Below are positions 9,551 through 21,054 of a stretch of DNA of 64,000 nucleotides, in pieces. The translations under genes and the position numbers were made by a program. The first letter of the stretch is position 1. Every line of letters begins with the position of its first letter. Origin of the DNA: Salvator merianae (taxonomy: Eukaryota; Chordata; Lepidosauria; Squamata; Teiidae); assembly GCA_003586115.2 (NCBI GenBank), contig QVOM02000112.1:102747174-102811173 (forward strand), in the 5' to 3' direction. The notes below the pieces were generated by a model, which had not been told where the DNA came from, did not search any database, and saw only the letters and a list, made by a program, of their open reading frames with translations.

Positions 9551-10520
9551 TTGCAGCGTGGACCCATCGCAGCCTCAGCACAGCTTAAAAAGGGACACTG
9601 ATGCCAGCATTTGGGATAGATTTTTCCCCTGGTCTCCTTTCAGAGAAGGTGCCTGTGACTGCTTTGGGGTAAGCATTAGCTGTGAAGCTCCTGACAGAAA
9701 AGAAGGGACAGAAAGAGAGCATTCTATCTGGAAGCTCTCTGGGAATTATGTGGGTTTTTTTTTCTGGAAAAAGGGTCAGCTGACAGTTTAAAAAAAAATG
9801 GAAAAAATGGAAAGAAAAGGAAACGTTTCCTTCACTTGTGCACAAGGGAGTGGCCAGAGTATAGAAAAAGGCTAGCTGGGAAAAAGAGATGGCCACGGTA
9901 ATCATTTGACTTTGGACCCTGGAATGGGTCCAAAGCCAAGGTATATAGACCATCCAGTATTTGTGGGGAGAAACCACAATGGGATACTTAGAGGAAATGT
10001 TTGGGATGGTTACTAAGCTTTGCTCCCTTAACCAGTGTCTCCCTTGGGGATTGCAATCCCAGGGAAAGGCAGAGGCGGCGAAGGTACTTCTGCAGTTACT
10101 CTACTGATGAGGATCAGAGGAAGCCCACAGGCTTCAGAAGACACTGGGGAAGGGAGTAAACAAAAGAAAAAAAAAACTTTTTTCCTTGACAGGTGTCTCC
10201 CTAAGGGACTGTGATCCCACGGATGATTCTCCCCCTTCCTATTTTAAAGAGGAAGGGCAGAAGCGAGTTGTCTTATGATCCCAAGTTCCTACTGCACCCC
10301 CAAATGGGGATGAGGGAGGAACGCAAGAATTGAGCCTGAGAACAGCCAGGAGATGGGATTGCAGACTACAAGGAATACAAGGCAGTTTATAAGCTTTTTT
10401 TGTATAAACGAATAAGTTCAGATTTCTTTTTACAGATATGCTAAATACATAATTAAGTCCATAATTAAAGCTGCAAAAGTACTCTGCATGACATGGCAAT
10501 GCAAAGGATGCTCACTAAGT
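9551..10520 (+). pseudogene. ERV leader and decayed gag start
   Basis: After the primer site comes a leader with a good splice donor (GGG|GTAAGC at 9669). An ATG at 9979 opens a frame starting Met-Gly, as gammaretroviral Gag does, at about 430 bases from the primer site, a typical leader length. That frame ends at a stop after 42 codons (9979-10107). A phrase GTGTCTCCCT near 10036 recurs in altered form near 10193, so the region may contain an old duplication. Downstream frames are broken; no pro, pol or env is recognisable before the sequence passes into LINE-like DNA at about 10.55 kb. The provirus is therefore truncated and non-coding. Confidence 0.55.
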
Positions 10521-10549
10521 CTGCTCAATGCCAGGAGAGGCCACAGGTA

Positions 10550-10770
10550 GTCATCTTGTGACTATGCACAGCTGAGTTGGGTCACTTCTGAAATAGTCTC
10601 CCCTCTGATATTTGGTTTTTAGGTGCCAACTGAAGACTTATTGTTTTACCTACACCTTTCCAGAGTGAATGTTTGTTTTCCTCATCTTTGATTTTAATCA
10701 TATTTTTACATAACTGTTATGTTTTTGATTGTTTTAAATTGCCTGGAGGTAGCTTTTGTCACTTGAGCGG
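10550..10770 (+). mobile_element. L2-like LINE 3' tail
   Basis: GTGCCAACTGAAGACTTATT, a CTTTCC motif, T-rich text with ATGTTTTTGATTGTTTTAAA and a near-terminal 'ATTGCCTGG' fit the 3' untranslated end typical of L2/CR1-type LINEs in reptiles. Confidence 0.55.
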
Positions 10771-10827
10771 GTTTTTTTTGACAAAAATAAAGCACTTGTT
10801 TGCCCTTACATTTCCCTCTAGGGAAAT

Positions 10828-10890
10828 GTCAGGGACTGAACCTGCAACCTTCTGCATGCAAGGCACATGCTCTACCATCGAGCTGTGGTC
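10828..10890 (-). repeat. tRNA-Ala-like SINE head
   Basis: On the minus strand: box A CTCGATGGTAGAG, a TTGCATG anticodon-loop-like segment and box B GGTTCAGTCCCTG in correct order and spacing for a tRNA-Ala-derived sequence. Pairing of the outer stem is poor, so a SINE or tRNA relic is more likely than a working tRNA gene. Confidence 0.65.
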
Positions 10891-10934
10891 GAGCCCAAGA
10901 TCTTCTGTAGAGAAGGCTGAAACTATACTGCACT

Positions 10935-11290
10935 GATCAGTGTACTGCAGCAGCAATTGTACTAGGAGCTTCGCTTAGACTGCACCAGCAAGCAGAAAGG
11001 AGGCTCCTAGTATGCTTGCTGGCTCAGTATGCTGGCCAATGTAAAATCGCCTTTCGGCTGTTTTCGCACTCATCTGAATGAGCCAGTCCAACAGGACAAG
11101 AACAGTCTAGAGCAGTTCTGGAGGCAGGAACAGCTCCACAGTCCTGGGATAAACCTTCTACATTCGAAAGGTTGTCCCAGGACAGCCCCTTCACTATTCT
11201 AGAGATCGCACAATCTCTGGAGTGACTTCTGGGTATGCCAAGCACTAGGAACTAAAGTTCCTAGCTTCGGTTCCTCCTGGCAAGGTTCCT
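10935..11290. mobile_element. Degraded foldback-element remnants
   Basis: Contains phrases shared with other foldback copies: TAGGAGCTTCGC / AAGGAGGCTCCTAG, TGCTTGCTGGCTCAGTATG, TGGCCAATGT, and CTGTTTTCGCACT at 11058. Internal self-complementarity (CTAGGAACT / AGTTCCTAG near 11247) is clear. Boundaries cannot be placed. Confidence 0.5.
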
Positions 11291-11699
11291 GGGATATTGT
11301 TTTGACAGCATCTTCCTGGAGTGCACCGCGCAGGTGCCCTCTTTCTTCTGTTTTCTTTTCTTTTTTTTTGCATGCTTAGTGACCTCCTGAAAGTTGCTGT
11401 CATAGGAGCCCTGTCAGATGTTCAATAAATCAGTTCAGTGCTGAGGAAGTAAACAGCCTTACCTGCCAGTGCTGAAAAAGGTTGTGACATTTCAGTGGCA
11501 AGTAAAGAGGGAAGAAAAATCAGGCTCAGAGCCAGGGGCTCCTTCTTTAAGCTCTGTGCCAAGGATATGTGACCAAGCATTATGCATGACTTTATCTGGG
11601 GTGATTTTGGCTTTGCAGCAAACTCCACCTTTCCAACATATTTGTGAATGGTGCCTTTTATTCACAACAAAGGGTTTTTCTGCGCTTACCGGTGATCTG

Positions 11700-11960
11700 G
11701 TTTAAGAAGGGGAATATGAGTCTCCGTTCCACATGCTAATATGGTTTAAGGGAAGCCCCGTCCCCTGCTAGTATGCTCTGTCCACACAGGATGGAGCATA
11801 GATGGGATCAGGAGGCCAAAAATGGGATAATTATCCCATTCTAAGGTGGAATAGACCCTAATGTGCAGACACTGTCTGCACTATGGGGCCTACAAGGCTA
11901 CCTGAAGTGAGTAGCCGTGCCTGATCCTTGCCTTGGCAGCAAGATGGTCACCGTTGTGAA
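11700..11960. mobile_element. Degraded foldback-element remnant
   Basis: Has GGGATAATTATCCC (perfect palindrome, 11823-11836), GCAGACACTGTCTGC as in the 7.0-kb element, and the CACAGGATGGAGCATA phrase seen near 15290. It appears to be an older relative of the 7002-7747 element missing one end. Confidence 0.6.
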
Positions 11961-13020
11961 GGTAAGCATGAATGGAACCTTACCTGAAGCTCACTTTGAG
12001 CTTCATTCCCATATCCAAGCACATGAGATACCTTCCTAATTTCCCCCCTTAATTAAACTAAACTGGATTTGCAAAACTACCAATTGACTTGTGGAGCACA
12101 GGGGGCTGTGAAAGGTGGTTAGGGATGGGTTGGATTATCCAGACTGGCCTCAGCATTCAAGAAAAAACCTGTGTAATCCAGATACTGTGCATTTGGCATA
12201 CACTAAACCCTTTGTGAGCAGCACTGAAATGGACTGAGCATTGCTATAAACGTGCGCATAGGTGAACAAGGACATGCTAGATAAATAACTTGTTTAAATG
12301 TTTTTATTCTTTAATCTACTAACACTGAAAAATTATTTTTATCAGCTGACCACTTCTGTCATTAGGGAATTGTTTGAAGCTTTGCTAGTCTTTTTATTAT
12401 AGCAACCACTTTATTTTATGACACTTGTTTGCCAGTTCTTGGAATTAAGGCACTAGGATATATTACAAATGAATTATTTCACTTTGTGTACAGCAAGTAC
12501 AGGACATGAATAACCAATGAATTAGATTTCTCGGACTGTGTGTTAGTGTTTTTTGGTCATCCACTGGTTGACATGCCACACAATGTAATGAACTTAGGTA
12601 ATATGTACAGCTGTTCTGAACTCCATTTCTGACCTCTGTCCATTACTCTCATTCCTCTGGGCTTTACTGACATAACAAAACCACTGATCTGCTCAAAAGA
12701 AATGTCAGCTTTTTGAAATTAACAGTTTAAAGCAGCATCATTCTTTTCACCCTGCAAATGGGGAATTTAAGTCTCTGGCAGAAGTTAATTTCCTAAAAGG
12801 TCACTGATAGCTTTACAGGGCAAGCTATAAGCTTAGGAAGCCAACAGAACCTGCCCTCAAGCAATTGTATCTTCACCGAAGTCTCTGGATGAAAATGATG
12901 CACTGCAGATGCCCACAGATCTCGGTCACTGAGTGAAATTAAGACTGACCCATTGGAGGACATGGGCATTTTCACAGAGGATGCTAAAAGAGACTTTTCA
13001 ACAGTGATGAATTTCTGCAA
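11961..13020. other. Unannotated intron-like sequence
   Basis: No recognised gene or repeat. Frames are short on both strands. Confidence 0.45.
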
Positions 13021-13021
13021 A

Positions 13022-13370
13022 ATCTGGACCTTTTTAGTTTAGAAAGGAAGTCAGTAAAAGGAGACATAATAGAGGTGCAGAAAATTATGCATGATGTGGG
13101 CAAAGTGGATTGGGAGAAGGTTTTCTGCCCTTTCCAAAATACTAGAATCAGAGGTCACCCATTGAAATGGAATACTGGATGAATCAAGACAGACAAAAGG
13201 AATTATTTTTTACACAAGGCATAGTAAAAAATTCCCATGACATGTGGTGTTGGCTACCAACTTGGATGGTTGAATCCAACCAGGAAAACAATTGGATCAT
13301 TAGATGACAATGGACAGAAAAAAACAGAAGACATGGAGACTGCAGAGAGAGGAGGACAGAGGGCATATGC
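13022..13370 (+). mobile_element. CR1-like LINE fragment (3' part)
   Basis: Ordered phrases GACATAATAGAGGTGCAG, AAATTATGCATGATGTGG, ATGGAATACTGGATGAATC, AGACAGACAAAAGGAATTAT and GGCTACCAACTTGGATGG match the well-known 3' region of amniote CR1-like elements. The copy is diverged and non-coding. Confidence 0.75.
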
Positions 13371-13424
13371 TTGAAGCTCAGTCTATCTTTTCAGGGAGGG
13401 AGAGAGAAGAATTTAATTGGATAA

Positions 13425-13545
13425 AGGTAACCAGGAAGGAAGTCCTTGTGTAGCTTAATAAACTAAATGCTAACAAATCACCAGGACTAGATGGCTTTCA
13501 TCCAAGAGTTTTTAAAAGAACCCAAATGTGAAATTGCCATCTTCT
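13425..13545 (+). pseudogene. CR1-like reverse transcriptase scrap
   Basis: In one frame the DNA reads a stretch resembling the start of the CR1 reverse transcriptase, with the motif SPGLDGFHPRV (consensus form S.GPDGIHPR). It is about 40 codons long and separated from the 3' fragment by a deletion or rearrangement, because normally the RT precedes that end. Confidence 0.6.
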
Positions 13546-13554
13546 AGCAAAAAT

Positions 13555-13620
13555 ATTTATTATTTATTTGCAGCTTTATTCCGCTCTATACCCGAAGGGT
13601 TACAACAATAAAAAACAGAA
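13555..13620 (-). mobile_element. LINE 3' tail, short
   Basis: TTATTTATTTGCAGCTTTAT, CCGCTCTATACCCGAAGG and a TTACAACAATAAAAA end match the 3.1-kb tail. Confidence 0.6.
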
Positions 13621-13668
13621 CATAATATATATTTATGTAATATATATTTCCCAAAGATCAGACTCAGG

Positions 13669-13885
13669 ACCTGTTCACACTTGGCGGTAGCAAGCATTAA
13701 GAATGCTTGCTAGCCAAGTGCATTAAGAATGCTTGCTAGCCAAGTGCATCCACACTTGGCAGAGGCCCGAGCGGCCAGGAGCGGACTTCATCTGCTCCTG
13801 ATCTCTACCACTGGTGGTGAAGAAAGTAGCTGTCCGAATCCTCACCTGAAGCTCAAAGTGAGCTTCAGGTGAGGATTTGTTCTCA
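13669..13885. mobile_element. Foldback fragment related to the 7.0-kb element
   Basis: Starts CCTGTTCACACTTGGC and holds a duplicated segment around AAGAATGCTTGCTAGCCAAG, then CGGACTTCATCTGCTCCTG and a palindrome CCTGAAGCTCA / TGAGCTTCAGG. The order is the reverse of that in 7600-7747, so it is an inverted, internally rearranged relative. Confidence 0.7.
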
Positions 13886-14874
13886 CTTTTCTTTTTGAAA
13901 AAGAAACAAACCATAAACTTAATTGAATTTAAGTATGCATTTTATGCATATTTCCAAAATACCTGCAAAGTATTTTGATTTTACTTAAAGTGGGAAACAG
14001 TATTTCAGCATCTTGAAGAGTGCAGAATCTATAAAACAGCATTGCTGTGTGCTATACCTTGATCCAGAAGGTCCAGATCGGGCAAAATTAGGAAAGATTC
14101 CTTTTCTAGATTGTAACTCCTATAATTTAGAGCCATAATGTCCACAGTAGAATTTTTTTTAGTTCTAGTTTTTACAGATTTGATTCCTTAAGGATACTTG
14201 AGAGGAATACTTGATAGTATTTTTCTCATCACAGAAAATGCATCATGTGTGACCCATAATATAATACTTAGGTTTATGGTCTTTGATACTAGTTCTGACC
14301 ATACTTAAAAACAGTTCAGTATGGTTTATATCCTGCATACTCAGGAGACAAGACAAATTACTTTCCTGAAAAAATCACTAGATTTTCTCTATTGACATAG
14401 TATGTCTCTATTACAAGTCACATCAGCACACTATATACTATTTCAGAGTAAAACTATTGACAAAGTATGGACATGCTTCATTATATGTCTTCTATTTCCT
14501 GCTGAAAAAAATTAGAAAGGAAGGAAGACAAAAATATGCTCCTTTGGATTCATTCCAGGGCTTGTTTTCAGATGTAATTTCATGAAATTAACTTTATAGG
14601 AAGGATACTGCATGACTTTTAAAAGTTTGAGGGCTGAAAGATCTGTGTTAATGAGTACAGTGGAACTAAATCTTTTTCAGTGGAAGCAATTACTATCAAT
14701 GTTTTGCAAATAACATTGCTATGTTATCCTACTGAGAAATGCAGTGGGCAGAAGTCCTGATTTACTTTTTAAAAAGTAAAAACAAAAGATTTTGTTACTG
14801 GATTTTTTTTAAAAATTTTTTTGTATCAATATGATGAAATATAAAGGCACGCTTTCAGGGATTGTAAAGAAATC
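13886..14874. other. Unannotated AT-rich sequence
   Basis: AT-rich, no recognised repeat, no credible exon. Confidence 0.45.
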
Positions 14875-14877
14875 TTA

Positions 14878-15413
14878 GGCCATTTCCACACTTGCCATTG
14901 CTATTCTGATACAGGGCAGGCCACTTCTGTACTGGAATAAGCAATCTGTCCCTAGATGGGATCGATTGCTCCTGGGGCAGAACAAGGCTGCCCGCATTGG
15001 AACAGCTTGTTCTACTCCAGCTGCACGCCAGCTCTGAAACCAGCTTCAGAGCTGGGGCAGGGGCTTTGAGCGTTCCAGAGCCCAGGAGTAAAGGTTCTCG
15101 GCCCTTGGAGCTCTTGGACCCCCATTTCAGAGGTGCACCTTGTTGCATTGTCAAAATGGGTCTGCACGCCATCTGTATGCCTCGGTGCTCTGGTATACCA
15201 CCCCCAGTATGCTAGTAGACCTCAAAAAAGAGGACTACTGGTAGAACAGACCAGGATGCCATTTTGAACATGCTAGCGTGCTCTATGCTCCACCCTGTGT
15301 GGGCAGAGCATACTAGGAAGGGGAAGGGCCTCCTTTAGAATTCACCAACATTGCAGCAGGGAGGCCTATAGACTCCTCCTTATTCTGAACCACTAACAAG
15401 TGCAGAAAGGGCC
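14878..15413. mobile_element. 536-bp foldback element with TTA duplication
   Basis: Left end GGCCATTTCCACACTTG, right end CAAGTGCAGAAAGGGCC, inverted with a few mismatches; TTA lies on both sides (14875-14877 and 15414-15416). Inside are partly palindromic blocks (CCATTTCAGAGGTGCACC with TTGTCAAAATGGG near 15120-15160). No transposase. A TTA duplication would suit the PIF/Harbinger superfamily, but other members of the group have other 3-bp flanks. Confidence 0.75.
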
Positions 15414-15689
15414 TTAAATTATGTTCTAGTGTGGAACTGCCATTGTTGAGATAAGATTGCGCATTGTAGGGCATTGAACCACTGGGAGACTTTCAGGTTG
15501 CTAATACATGGCTCAGGAACAACAATAGTTGACAATCTCAGATGCTCCAACTGAGATCATATCCATGCCTCATTGTGGGAAGAATGGTGTATAAGTGTAA
15601 ATTCTAGCTTACACATACCGGTTTTGGCCATTGATTTATGACCCTGGAGACTGCACTCTCAAAAGACCATGGGGCATGTTCTTTCAAGC

Positions 15690-16415
15690 TCTCATAAGAA
15701 TGCCCTGCTGGATTGTTCCAGTGGCCCATCTGGTACAGCAGCCTGTTCTTACAGAGCCAATCAGTTGCATATGGAAGCTTATAAGCAGGACATAAGTACA
15801 AACCTTGACCTGATCATAGCTTCCCAGTATCATACCTGAGGTTTCCCAGTATCATACTTTTCTTGCCAACTACGATCATCCTCTGATGCCTCCTGATGAT
15901 CTCAGCTTTGGATGGTGCCACAGGGCACTTTCTCCTGTGGCTTTATAATAGTATCCCTTTAATGATTCACCAGGCGCAGTCACTAAATACTTTCCTGCAT
16001 CTGTTGAAAACTCACATGATCACCCTGAGATAATCAAGATAATGATAATCACTGCTCTCAAGGCTAGTAACCATTGATGTCCTTATCCAGCATGAATTGT
16101 TCCAACCCTTTTATAACACTTTCCAAGCTCTGTCAAACAGTAGATCTTGTGGTAGTGAATTTCAAAGTTTAACTATCCTCTGTACAAAGAAATATTTCTT
16201 TTTCGTCTTTCCTAACTCTTCCAAAATTCAATTCATTGGATGACCCCTGATTCTGGTGTTTTAGGTGGGGTGACAGACTTATCCACTTTGTCCACACTAT
16301 GTATTATTTTATATACTTCTACCCTTTATATAGTATACTTTATATACTATTTCTTGTAGGACAATACTTCTACCATTTTAGTTGCCAATCTGAAACTTTT
16401 TCAATTCCATTCATG
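15690..16415 (-). mobile_element. CR1-like LINE, minus strand
   Basis: Begins with CTCATAAGAATGCCCTGCTG (complement of the 3' end with its ATTCTTATG octamer) and continues through AGTTTAACTATCCTCTGTAC, CATTGGATGACCCCTGATTC and TATTATTTTATATACTTCTA in the order seen in the copies at 28.3 and 41.3 kb. Non-coding and 5'-truncated. Confidence 0.75.
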
Positions 16416-17482
16416 CAATTCATGAGGTTTGCCTACAGCTCTGCTGCAGAGACCAGGGAATTTACTGCAGCAGGCTAGGGGTGTGCATGGAATCCTCAAA
16501 ACACTGGACGTTTCACTAAGAAATGCCTTTTGCAGTTGCCTACAAAACCTGTTTTACAAATGATAAATGAAAATTACCACTTATGAGCACTTTTTAAAAT
16601 GCCTTTTAAGTTCTCTTTTTAAAAAAGCGTTGATTTGGGCATTGTACATAGTAGGTGGAATGCCTGTAATGAGGTTGTAATCTTGTGCAAGTAGAGGATT
16701 AAGAAATAACAGCACAATCCTACATTTTGGGGAGGGGAACAGCTGAAGCCTCCTCCAGCATAACTGCTACTTCCTTGCACTTCTGCTTGACTGCTGCTCA
16801 ATGGCACCCTGTCAAAAATGATTTTAATTAACTGTTCTTGGTATAAAGTGTGCACAGATCTGCCAGCAGCATCGCACAAGAGCCCCCATCTGAATGGTGG
16901 AATTCCCAGCCCTATGAGGTCCATTTCCTACAAGTATCCCACCCTGGAGGACACACCACACTTTCTGTTGGAATGTCACTCATTATTTAACTTTTCTTTT
17001 AATGAATTTTAACTCACTTAATATCAAAGCCAAAGTGCATATATTGCTCCGAGGCTGTGACCAATATATTACTACCAAAGTAGCCAAATATATATATATA
17101 TATATTTGAAAGCTATTAATATCCAAGCTGCTTTTCTGGGTTATGTAGGGAGAGATTGCCAGATAATCTCAAATAATGATTTTATATATAATGATAGGTT
17201 TTATATTTTTATCTTGCATACTGTGATTTGATATGGTCAATAGATCAATCAATAAATAATTAAATCCAAAATTTCCTGATGACAAGTGGCAATGGAGCTG
17301 CTTCCTGCAGTGCTACTGGAAAACTGGTGCTATGGCTGTACAGTGCAGGCCCAGTGGGAGCAGAATGGCTGCATCCTTCAAGGCCTTTCTGCATTCACTG
17401 TAGTTCTGTAATAGTTTCTGGGCCTCATTGGTCTGCATGTTAGTGCAGATTTGTGAGGCCCTGCCCATTGCTGGCACACTAT
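16416..17482. other. Mostly unannotated; hAT-like end and TA repeat
   Basis: TAGGGGTGTGCATGGAA at 16476 looks like the left end of the hAT family found intact at 43626-44015, but no matching right end is seen. A (TA)n run lies at 17088-17106. Nothing else recognised. Confidence 0.45.
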
Positions 17483-17911
17483 GGGTCTGTTCGTACTTGC
17501 TAATCAAGGATGCCTGCTAGTCAAGTGTATCTGCACTTCACAGAGGTCCAAGTGGTTGGAAGCGGGTGATAGTCAACTCCTGGTAAGGTGTGTTTGCACC
17601 TACCTGGTCATGAAGTGATTGTGGTCAATCCTTGCCATGGCAGTGGCTGGGAAGCATCCAGTCACTGCCATGGTGACTGGCAGGCATGCGCAGTGCACAG
17701 GCGTGTGCAGGCACAAGCAGCTGATCACACCTGCGCTCTGTGCACATCTGCCATTTGCACCGCATTTGCCATTTGCACCATGAACGCCAGCAGCCGGCTT
17801 CTGCTGTGGTTTCCGGCCATGCAGTGCAGACAGTGTCTGCGCTGCTTGGTGAATTACCACGACAGAATAGACTAATTGGTCTGTTCTATCATGGTAAGTG
17901 TGAAAACGCCC
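17483..17911. mobile_element. Foldback element, 429 bp
   Basis: Left end GGGTCTGTTCGTACTTGC, right end GTAAGTGTGAAAACGCCC. Inside are the inverted phrases TGCCATGGCAGTGGCTGG and CCAGTCACTGCCATGGTGAC, and GCAGACAGTGTCTGC as in the 7.0-kb element. No coding capacity. Flanks TAT and TCT differ at one base, so a 3-bp duplication is only possible. Confidence 0.7.
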
Positions 17912-18125
17912 TCTGTCTGCTTTAGATGGAGCGTAATCCAGATCAAGAGGCCTTTGATCTGGATCACTGGTAGATCTGATTAAACAGGTCTACTGGCATA
18001 ACAGTGCTGTCATGCAGATGGTACTATTCCAGATCAGGCCATGCTGTGTTCCAGACCAGTGGGCCTTGCTAGTCCAGACCCACTGGCATGGAACAAGACA
18101 AGGTGAGGGAAGAAAGGCCCTAACT
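17912..18125. mobile_element. Foldback-related interior with GGCCCT end
   Basis: GATCAAGAGGCCTTTGATC and CCAGATCAGGCCATGC are self-complementary, and the block ends in AGAAAGGCCCTAA like the right end of the GGCC-ended group. It may be a second, partial element fused to 17483-17911. Confidence 0.45.
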
Positions 18126-19229
18126 GTCCACAGCGGATGGATTTGAGGTTAGGATTGCACTGCAAGTCATGCTATATTCAATATAGTTTGCTTCAAATTA
18201 GTGTGGTTATGTTTGGATTGTCAATAGATTACACAATATGAAATCTTGTGATTTTACACTCAGGATGCTACCTACCCTGCTGGCAAAACAGTTGAAGAGA
18301 AAAAATATCAGACTTGGAGAACTTTCTATGATGCAACACTACAACCGTGAGCTACAGATATTCTCCACAATAAGAACGTAAAACTTCTAGGCAAACCTGA
18401 CCAAAATTAATATATGTATTGTAGGGTCATACCTCAAACTCATTGCACAGACAGCCACATCTGAAGGACAAAATCTTACAGATTAAAGTCACTTAAATAA
18501 TTGGATTTTTTTCTTTACCTTTTTTTTTTTTTAAGAAAAGACCCTTCTGCAAAATGAACTTTGTTAATGACCCTGAAGAATTATAATGAAAGTTGTATCA
18601 TGTGCTCACGAATAATGAGGCCATGGCTACAAATATTGGTAGTGGCAGCCTAGTACTGTGGGGGAAATGCATAGAGTCGTTTCACATGCCATTCCTTGGG
18701 TAAAAAGGCACAATTCAGATGCTAGAATGACAGAAATGTCGAGGCAACTGCAAAAGGCATTTTAAGAAAGCCATTCTGAAAGTGTCATCTATTCGGATAA
18801 CACAAGTGACCTCAATTTCCTTTGCAATAACAATGGTATCATCTCTGACACCAGCTGTGCAAAGATGTAGTGTATCAAATTATAAATTTGGTTTGATTCC
18901 ATGGCTGCCATATCCACCGTTGAGCAGCGGAAGACATGAGCATGTGCCAGAAACATTTGCAATGCCATGAAGAAAGGATTTCTGATGCATAATTAGGGTC
19001 CTTTTGCTTGGAAATATTTTGATGATGATAATCATGAAAGAAGAAAATACTAAAAAGAGGAAAAAAAATGACAGTGATGGAGATTGAATTGAAACAGGCA
19101 GGGAAAAACAATCAGAGGAGTTTTTATTGTGGCCTTTTTGCTGTACTCTAGTTTAGTGAACAAAGTGCAAGACTGTTGAAACTGAACAAGAAGAACTGGC
19201 TCAGAAATCTGTCAAACTTTGCCCTGTCT
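18126..19229. other. Unannotated intron-like sequence
   Basis: A T-run at 18522-18533; otherwise no recognised repeat or exon. Confidence 0.4.
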
Positions 19230-19620
19230 GCATTGGGCCCTGTCTGCTAGGCCACTCGGTCCGCACTACAGTTCAGAAATAGAGCAGTCTAACAGAGGCC
19301 ATGTCCCCTGCTAGAACATTCCATCCACACTGCTGCATCCTACTATAACTGTGGACTACTTACAAGCACCCCACGGAGCACCTTAGCGGGTATAATGGAA
19401 AAGCTGGCCATACATAAACAGAACAGGCGCGGTAGTCTACTATACCAAGACACTGCTTTGCCAGGCATCTGGAAGTGGTCCCGGAAGCACACTGCTTCTG
19501 GACGCCTGGACAAAATACCCCCAATTGGCAAGTGTTCCCAGCCTCCAAAGCAGCCCAAATAGTGGGCCAGGGGCAGCCTGTTCCACCATGGGATGGATTA
19601 CCTAGGCAGTGTTCAGACAT
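19230..19620. mobile_element. Degraded foldback-element remnant
   Basis: CCACTCGGTCCGCACTACAG, CCCCTGCTAGAACATTCC and CCATGGGATGG recall the interiors of other foldback copies. The ends are not resolved. Confidence 0.35.
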
Positions 19621-20966
19621 AACAAAAGGGGTGATTTGGAGGCGCCTCATAGAGAGAGTGCGTGGCACTTGTGTTCCCAAGTCTTCTCTAATCCATCTTT
19701 TCTAACATAGAACATTCATGAGAAGCGGGAGGGGCAGACTGGTGTGTGAACAATCCCACTTCAAAGCTGTCTTTGAGCTGCCTCAGAGATGCTTTTTTTT
19801 GTTGTGTCAGACCACAGCCTTAGACTAGCCTTAGAATATGCCTCATTGTGCCTTTGACTCTGGTGACCATTTACCACAGCAAAGTGCAGGACAGCCATTT
19901 TCTACAGTGAATATACTGTCTCTTCTTCTTGGAAAATAGCTTCAAAACAGGGGGACATAGATGATTACGGATGATCATTATTAGAATTTAGATGTTAATA
20001 TGTTTGTGGTGGAAAATGCTGGTCTTGCATATAAAGTATTTGAGAGCCCTCTAATGGGCCATCTAAACTGCCCAAATGACCCACATTCTGTAAGACTGCA
20101 AAGTGAGGAACTCACATTCAGAATTTCTTGCACTGGCCTTCAGTCTATGCAAAATTCCCAATTAAATGATACTTTCTGAAGCCTGTTTTTAGTAGTTTCA
20201 AAGCGACTTTCCCTGTGATGTGTTTTTGTGCAGGGAGGATATCTGAATCAAGACAGCTGTGAGTGATGGTGATGGTTCACTCCTCCTCCTTAAAAAATAC
20301 AGTCAGTGCAAACTATTGCATGTATGTGCTTCAAACCCTTTCCTTTTAATTCCTTGGAGCTAGTGGGAGGCCATTTGGGCTTGGTTTTATGCCCTTTCTT
20401 TTCATCCTGTGCTGTAAACAGAAATAAAAAAGAGTTGGAAAGGTAGAGGTGTTTTGTTTTTTTGTTTTTTACTGCCATTGCTGGAGTGGTAAAATACATC
20501 TTTCCCCATCCAAAGCAAGAACACTAGAATCCTGACACATCCACAGCGGCAAGGGGGTTTGTGATCTTCGGGGTATGAGGGGAAATTGAGTTGGGCATTT
20601 CTCAGTGGAGTGGAGCACAAAGGGGGCTGTAAAACCTTCCATCCCTGTCATTATTCCTTGTAATTTGATCAAGGTACGATGAGCAGGCAAAGAAGGACTC
20701 TTGCTCAATGAAAGGGCAGAAATCTAATTCCCAAACTGCAAGGAACCTTGCAATCTTTGGAAGTAGGGCAGAGGGAGGTGTGTCTGCTTATGAGCTAGAT
20801 CAGGAAAGGGGCAGGATGTGGGCCTTTGAAACTGCATAGGTAAGAGGAATTCCAAAATCAAAACAGAAGGAGAAAAAAATATTCTTGCCTGGATGAAATC
20901 CAGCTTTGAGTCAGGATCCACTCCACTTTGCTGGTCACTAAATTGGATTATTCTTTTTCTCATTGA
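19621..20966. other. Unannotated intron-like sequence
   Basis: No recognised repeat; a few T-rich stretches (20453-20471). Confidence 0.4.
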
Positions 20967-21054
20967 GTGATTTCTCACTGGCTGGTATACTGGACCAGCA
21001 AATGGCTTCTAGTATATTTGCTGGTCTGGTATACCGGCCAGTGTGGAATTGCCC
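20967..21054. mobile_element. Short foldback MITE (88 bp)
   Basis: Almost a complete hairpin: CACTGGCTGGTATACTGG pairs with CCGGTATACCAGACC-type sequence on the right arm (CTGGTATACCGGCCAGTG). The same arms occur in the 1752-1878 element, so both belong to one subfamily. Confidence 0.75.

Noticed and set aside
10828..10890. Working tRNA-Ala gene on the minus strand
   Set aside because: Boxes A and B are present but the outer stem pairs badly and there is no clear T-run terminator; a SINE relic is more likely.
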